This document shows, piece by piece, positions 45,898 to 64,000 of a stretch of 64,000 nt of DNA (its first letter is position 1; the number at the start of each line of letters is the position of its first letter). The translations under genes and the position numbers were made by a program. Where the stretch lies: NCBI GenBank assembly GCA_025617745.1, contig CM046855.1, positions 17,887,880 through 17,951,879 on the forward strand. Direction: 5' to 3'. Under the pieces are notes generated by a model. The model saw only the letters and a program-made list of their open reading frames with translations, ran no database searches and had not been told where the DNA came from. The stretch comes from Heliocidaris erythrogramma. Lineage: Eukaryota > Echinodermata > Echinoidea > Camarodonta > Echinometridae.

Positions 45898-47843
45898 GTG
45901 TATGACCAATGTAAATATGTAATTTGTATTAAAGTCATTGTTTACAATACATATATTAATGTGTCTTAATTTGTTGTTAGGATTATAGAGCAAAACTATT
46001 ATGGCACTGAAATTGTCCAATGCCTTCTTTAGAACTGTCCATCTTGAAGAAAGTGTATAGTGAGTGATTTAACATGAATATTCCATATACTATCTCTTTC
46101 TCGGGAAAAGGTAGAATTAATACACTTGATGTGAGCTCTCTGGCATCACTTCCTTTCTCATCCTCTGTCTCTCTCTCTCTCTGTCTCTCCCTCTCTCTGT
46201 CTCTCCCTCTCTCACTCACTCCCTCCCCTCTCTCATTCTCCCCCTCCCTTTCTTTATCTTGATTTGTCTCTCTCGATTTACAACTTTAATATCAGTTAAT
46301 GGCCAGAGAGATTAATGTATCACATACATAATGTGATTGGAAAGAGGAGTCGGAGGTCGAGAACAAAGGAAAAAGTTTGTGTATACATATTAAAAGATTC
46401 ACAAAGTGTGATTTTGTAGAATTAAGGTCCACCGAACTTTGAAAAAGATATAATGAGATTATGAGAGAGAGAGAGATGAATGGGTGGAGACAGAGATGTT
46501 AGAGAGATTGGTGGTGGAGAAAAGCGTTGAAATGGAAGAGAGACGGAGAAAGATCCATTGAAATGTCGAGAGATTAATGATATTTTTAAAGTGATAAATG
46601 AAGAGTAAGAGCAAAATGGATGGAGAGAGATGGAGGTGTAGAAGAAAGGGATCCGAATGAGGATGATATCGATGGAAAGATCGATTGAAAGAGTCAAGAC
46701 ATTCAAAACCAAAACATAAAACATGGAGAGAGAGAGAGAGAGAGAGATTTATGAAAGGGAAAGATAACAGTGGAAATAGCTATAGAAGTAAATATTAGAG
46801 GCAATTAAAGGGGAATTAACCTTAAGATATAAATGTGCTTATATTCAAAGATGTAATCTATTCCTTCTTGTAGTTTTGCCTTGAAAAATACGAGATGGGT
46901 ATAAATCAAGATTTTCTCAGCTAAATTTATCATCTACTAGCGATACCCGGGGGGCCGGGGCTGCCATTTTCATGATGTGTGTAAAGATGTTTTTAATCCG
47001 AATGCAAAATTGTCTTTCTTCCTGATACAAAATCCCAATTGAGATTTTAAATATTTAACAGATATATATACATATATTCTAAAAACAAATATGTGTTTTA
47101 TATTTCTTTGAAAACTACTAGTAAGCAAACCAAAGAATTTAAAAAGATATCTCATCAATTTCAAATTTTAGTATATTATGTATACGCCTGTTATGAATTT
47201 TCCATTATATATATGGGGATTTTTTTTAACGAAGAGAAGCGCAATTTAGCTCGAGGTTTAAAAATATCTTCCTGACTGGAACGGTTTCCAATGGTTCATG
47301 TACAACTCCATATATCATCAAGAAAATGGCATTCCCCCATGTAAAAAAGTGTTAGCAGATGATATCGTGTGCGAGAACGTCTTGATTTAAACCCTTTTAT
47401 GATATTTCATTTCTACAGGTATTACACTTTTGAACATATTCTGGGGTTAATTCTCTAAGGATTGCATGTATTTACTATAATATTGAACTTACGGTCATGT
47501 AGAATCTCAAGCTTTTTGTTGACATTTTTGTTTAACAAAATAACTTTATAACGTACAACCAGCTGGTTACAACTCTATCGGGCGAAGAGTGTTTCTTTCC
47601 TTTCAGACTTCAGTTCAGCTGAAGTCTGAACCAGCGAGGTGGAAGAGCCTGGCTGAACTATCTAATATAGGCTACTGAAATTATGAATGTTGAGTAGACT
47701 AGTTGACATTCGATGAAAATCCCCACCTCTAGTTATTCCTAGTGTGCTTTATATTGTTTTATGTTTTGGTTTTGAATGTCTTGACTTCAAGGGAATCATT
47801 TCCTTCTCTAAAGCTAGGTGCAGTGTGGCGAGCACCGGTTATG

Positions 47844-47851
47844 CCACGTCA
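47844..47851 (-). promoter_or_regulatory. UPRE-like motif upstream of SEL1L
   Basis: Minus strand TGACGTGG (TGACGTGGC in context) matches the XBP1/ATF6 unfolded-protein response element. It lies about 880 bases before the SEL1L start codon. GACGTCA at 48111-48117 is a related CRE/ATF-like site. SEL1L is a UPR target in mammals; function here is inference. Confidence 0.4.
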
Positions 47852-48726
47852 GTGCTAACGAGCGGGCGCTTTGATCATGCTAAAGACACGCCCGGAGACA
47901 CGCTTATCCTCTAGATAATTGAATTCATAATTCGTGGCGAAATAAACACGATTGAGCTATAATGTTAATTAGCAATGGAAACTATGAAAAAAAATATTTA
48001 CATGCAGCTCAACAATGTACAGCATTAATGATCAAAAAGAAAAACACACAAATGCGTACTGACTACTGGGTCTAATTAAAATACTCTGATCCAGTATTTC
48101 ACATTTTCGGGACGTCAGCTATGAAATGAAAACGATATAGAAACGAGAGAATAGGTTGTACGTCTACCAAAATTATATTGGGGTTATTTATAAAGAAAAA
48201 TGCTCAATTGTAAAATACACCATATATTTTCAAGATCCTACCCGGATCCTACCTGTACCTCCTATACTATGAACAAATCGAAAACAATTACAAGAACGTC
48301 TGTTGTACAGACTAATGTTACGTAGAGATATAGATCGCGATGATACTTGATAGGATGGTCGCGAAAAGATCTCGGCGGTACCCGAATACGTGTGAAATAC
48401 TTATATAAAGAACCTACAAATATCGGTGTGCTGTATTCCTAATTTTTAGCCTAAGGATGGTATTTGGTTTTAAAAATTGTATATTTTCCTGACGTGTTTT
48501 GACTGGACGGATTTCCTTTCTTAATATCATGCTGTTTTAATTCTGTCGCTGGGCCCCATAATTATTCTACCGAGTTGCAGCCACTGAACTGGCCACATCT
48601 GGCAGAGAGAGCCACGGGAGGAGTGCGGCCGTGCAAGACTGCTATGTCGAGCTAGCTGCCAGCTACTCGGGAGGAGCTCACTTGAAATTCATTTTGACTT
48701 TGTGAGGCAAAAAGCCATTCTCCAAC

Positions 48727-62987
<14,261 letters not shown>

Positions 62988-63076
62988 TAATAAAACAATA
63001 TTTCTGTAATCTTTTAAAATATGAAGAGTGCATCATACTCATGTACTGCAATCTATTCTGGGGGGAGGAGTGCCCC

Positions 63077-63665
63077 TTAAAGGGCAATCCAACCTTGGTA
63101 ATAAGTTGATTTGTATGAAAGCAGAAAAATAAGAAAAACAGGTTGGTGAAAGTTTGAAAGAAATCGGACAATGAATAAGAAAGTTATGGATGTTTGAAAA
63201 ATGAAATCACTACATCTATACGAATCTCAAATTGGCAATTTGGTGAGTCGATTGTGACAGTCTTGTGGGACAACTCTCCCGTTTGTCGTACACAAAAATA
63301 TCATTAATTTGCAGTTTTCTCCGAAGCGCCTTTACCCTCGGGGCAGTACTTAAAATATATTGGAGACATATTGTTATAGGTCCTCATGAAAGAAAAAGAT
63401 GCTACTGAGTACTACATTTTGAAGAAAATGACATTTTAGTCATTTTGTGTGTTGGAGCAAATGGGGGAGTTGTCCACAACTTCATCACAGGGACATCACC
63501 TATTCAGCCAATTTGAAATTCCCATATGTATAGTGATTACAACTTTCAAAAATTCATAACTTTCTTATTGCTTGTCCGATTTCATTCAAAGTATTACCAA
63601 TCTGCTTCTCTGATTTTTCCTCTTTCTTTCACAGCAACTTGCTATTAAGGTTGGATTTCCCTTTA
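63077..63665. mobile_element. TTAA-type fold-back MITE (about 590 bp)
   Basis: Left TTAAAGGGCAATCCAACCTT and right, inverted, TTAAAGGGAAATCCAACCTT. Inner blocks such as 'tcaaattggcaatttggtga' face near inverses. Same architecture as 3190-3674 and 45150-45673 but with different ends. Confidence 0.75.
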
Positions 63666-63799
63666 AATGAAATGTGTTTACCATATGCTAGAGATCTGTT
63701 GGAATGTGAATGCAAATTGCAAATCTTATTTCTATTAAGCAGACTTCTGTTTGCTGAATTTTAAGTTCATCCATTTATATCAATATAAATTATCTTAAA

Positions 63800-63955
63800 A
63801 TTTACATGCAAATACAGATTGGCCCGAGTGGTATCAACCTCACCTAGCAAAATGGACCACTCTATTATAGAAAATAGGGCCTTGAGCACCATATATGGTG
63901 GATATGAGCGCTATATAAATATCCAATATTATTATTTTTATTATTATTTAAAGAC
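63800..63955 (+). mobile_element. SINE 3' fragment
   Basis: 'gagcgctatataaatatccaatattatt' style tail with an ATT microsatellite, matching the tail architecture of the SINE at 13002-13340. The head is missing. Confidence 0.6.
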
Positions 63956-64000
63956 AAAGTTTAATTTTGTCATCAAAATAATCTGACATAGAAGCTACCC

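Larger units (their letters stand above)
43946..48726. other. NAA40-SEL1L intergenic region
   Basis: No additional gene recognised. Contains the MITEs listed at 44447-44789 and 45150-45673, a roughly 170-bp tandem duplication (45560-45897), a CT-rich tract (46168-46255) and a GA-rich tract (46440-46750). The upstream region of SEL1L is about 47.8-48.7 kb. Confidence 0.5.

Overview
The window is a stretch of animal (metazoan) nuclear genome. It is AT-rich, has small phase-consistent exons separated by kilobase introns, and is crowded with fold-back DNA transposons, tRNA-derived SINE pieces and low-complexity tracts. The repeat style, the TTAGGG-type interstitial repeats and the level of similarity to vertebrate proteins suggest a marine deuterostome, most likely an echinoderm and perhaps a sea urchin. 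That is inference; no species-diagnostic sequence was recognised.

Three conserved protein genes can be rebuilt exon by exon, with GT-AG junctions and matching phases. (1) Minus strand, 9.6-21.6 kb (putative promoter near 26.8 kb): SLC25A21, the mitochondrial 2-oxodicarboxylate carrier, eight coding exons, 294 residues. (2) Plus strand, 32.7-43.65 kb: NAA40/NatD, the N-terminal acetyltransferase of histones H4 and H2A, eight coding exons, 244 residues; its first coding exon carries only Met-Gly. (3) Plus strand, from 48.7 kb and running off the right edge: SEL1L, the ER-associated degradation adaptor. Eleven exons (about 732 residues) are visible, including an unusual 410-residue Gln-rich exon ahead of the Sel1 repeats. 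The three genes act in separate pathways: mitochondrial carrier transport, histone N-terminal acetylation and ER quality control. Nothing suggests an operon-like unit.

Layout: 1-6.7 kb has no recognised gene, a hAT-like element, a fold-back element and a GC-rich island. 6.7-13.1 kb is a nearly identical 3.18-kb tandem duplication that copies the last exon of SLC25A21. 13-21.6 kb holds the rest of that gene. 19-24.2 kb is a dense run of long fold-back elements plus a 151-bp tandem repeat. 26.5-27 kb is a CpG-rich promoter-like patch. 28-30.1 kb and 33.2-33.9 kb (and again 49.0-49.7 kb) hold a ~690-bp hAT-like MITE family. 33.9-36.4 kb is a decayed non-LTR retrotransposon in NAA40 intron 1. 39.8-41.8 kb and 56.1-57.5 kb are two copies of a transposable element built of ~150-bp units, most carrying a DR1-type nuclear-receptor motif.

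The best leads are the dispersed DR1-bearing repeats, the exon-duplicating tandem duplication (real or an assembly artefact), the Gln-rich SEL1L N-terminus, and a UPR-type element upstream of SEL1L. I found no CRISPR array, rRNA gene or convincing functional tRNA gene. All alignments were done by eye.
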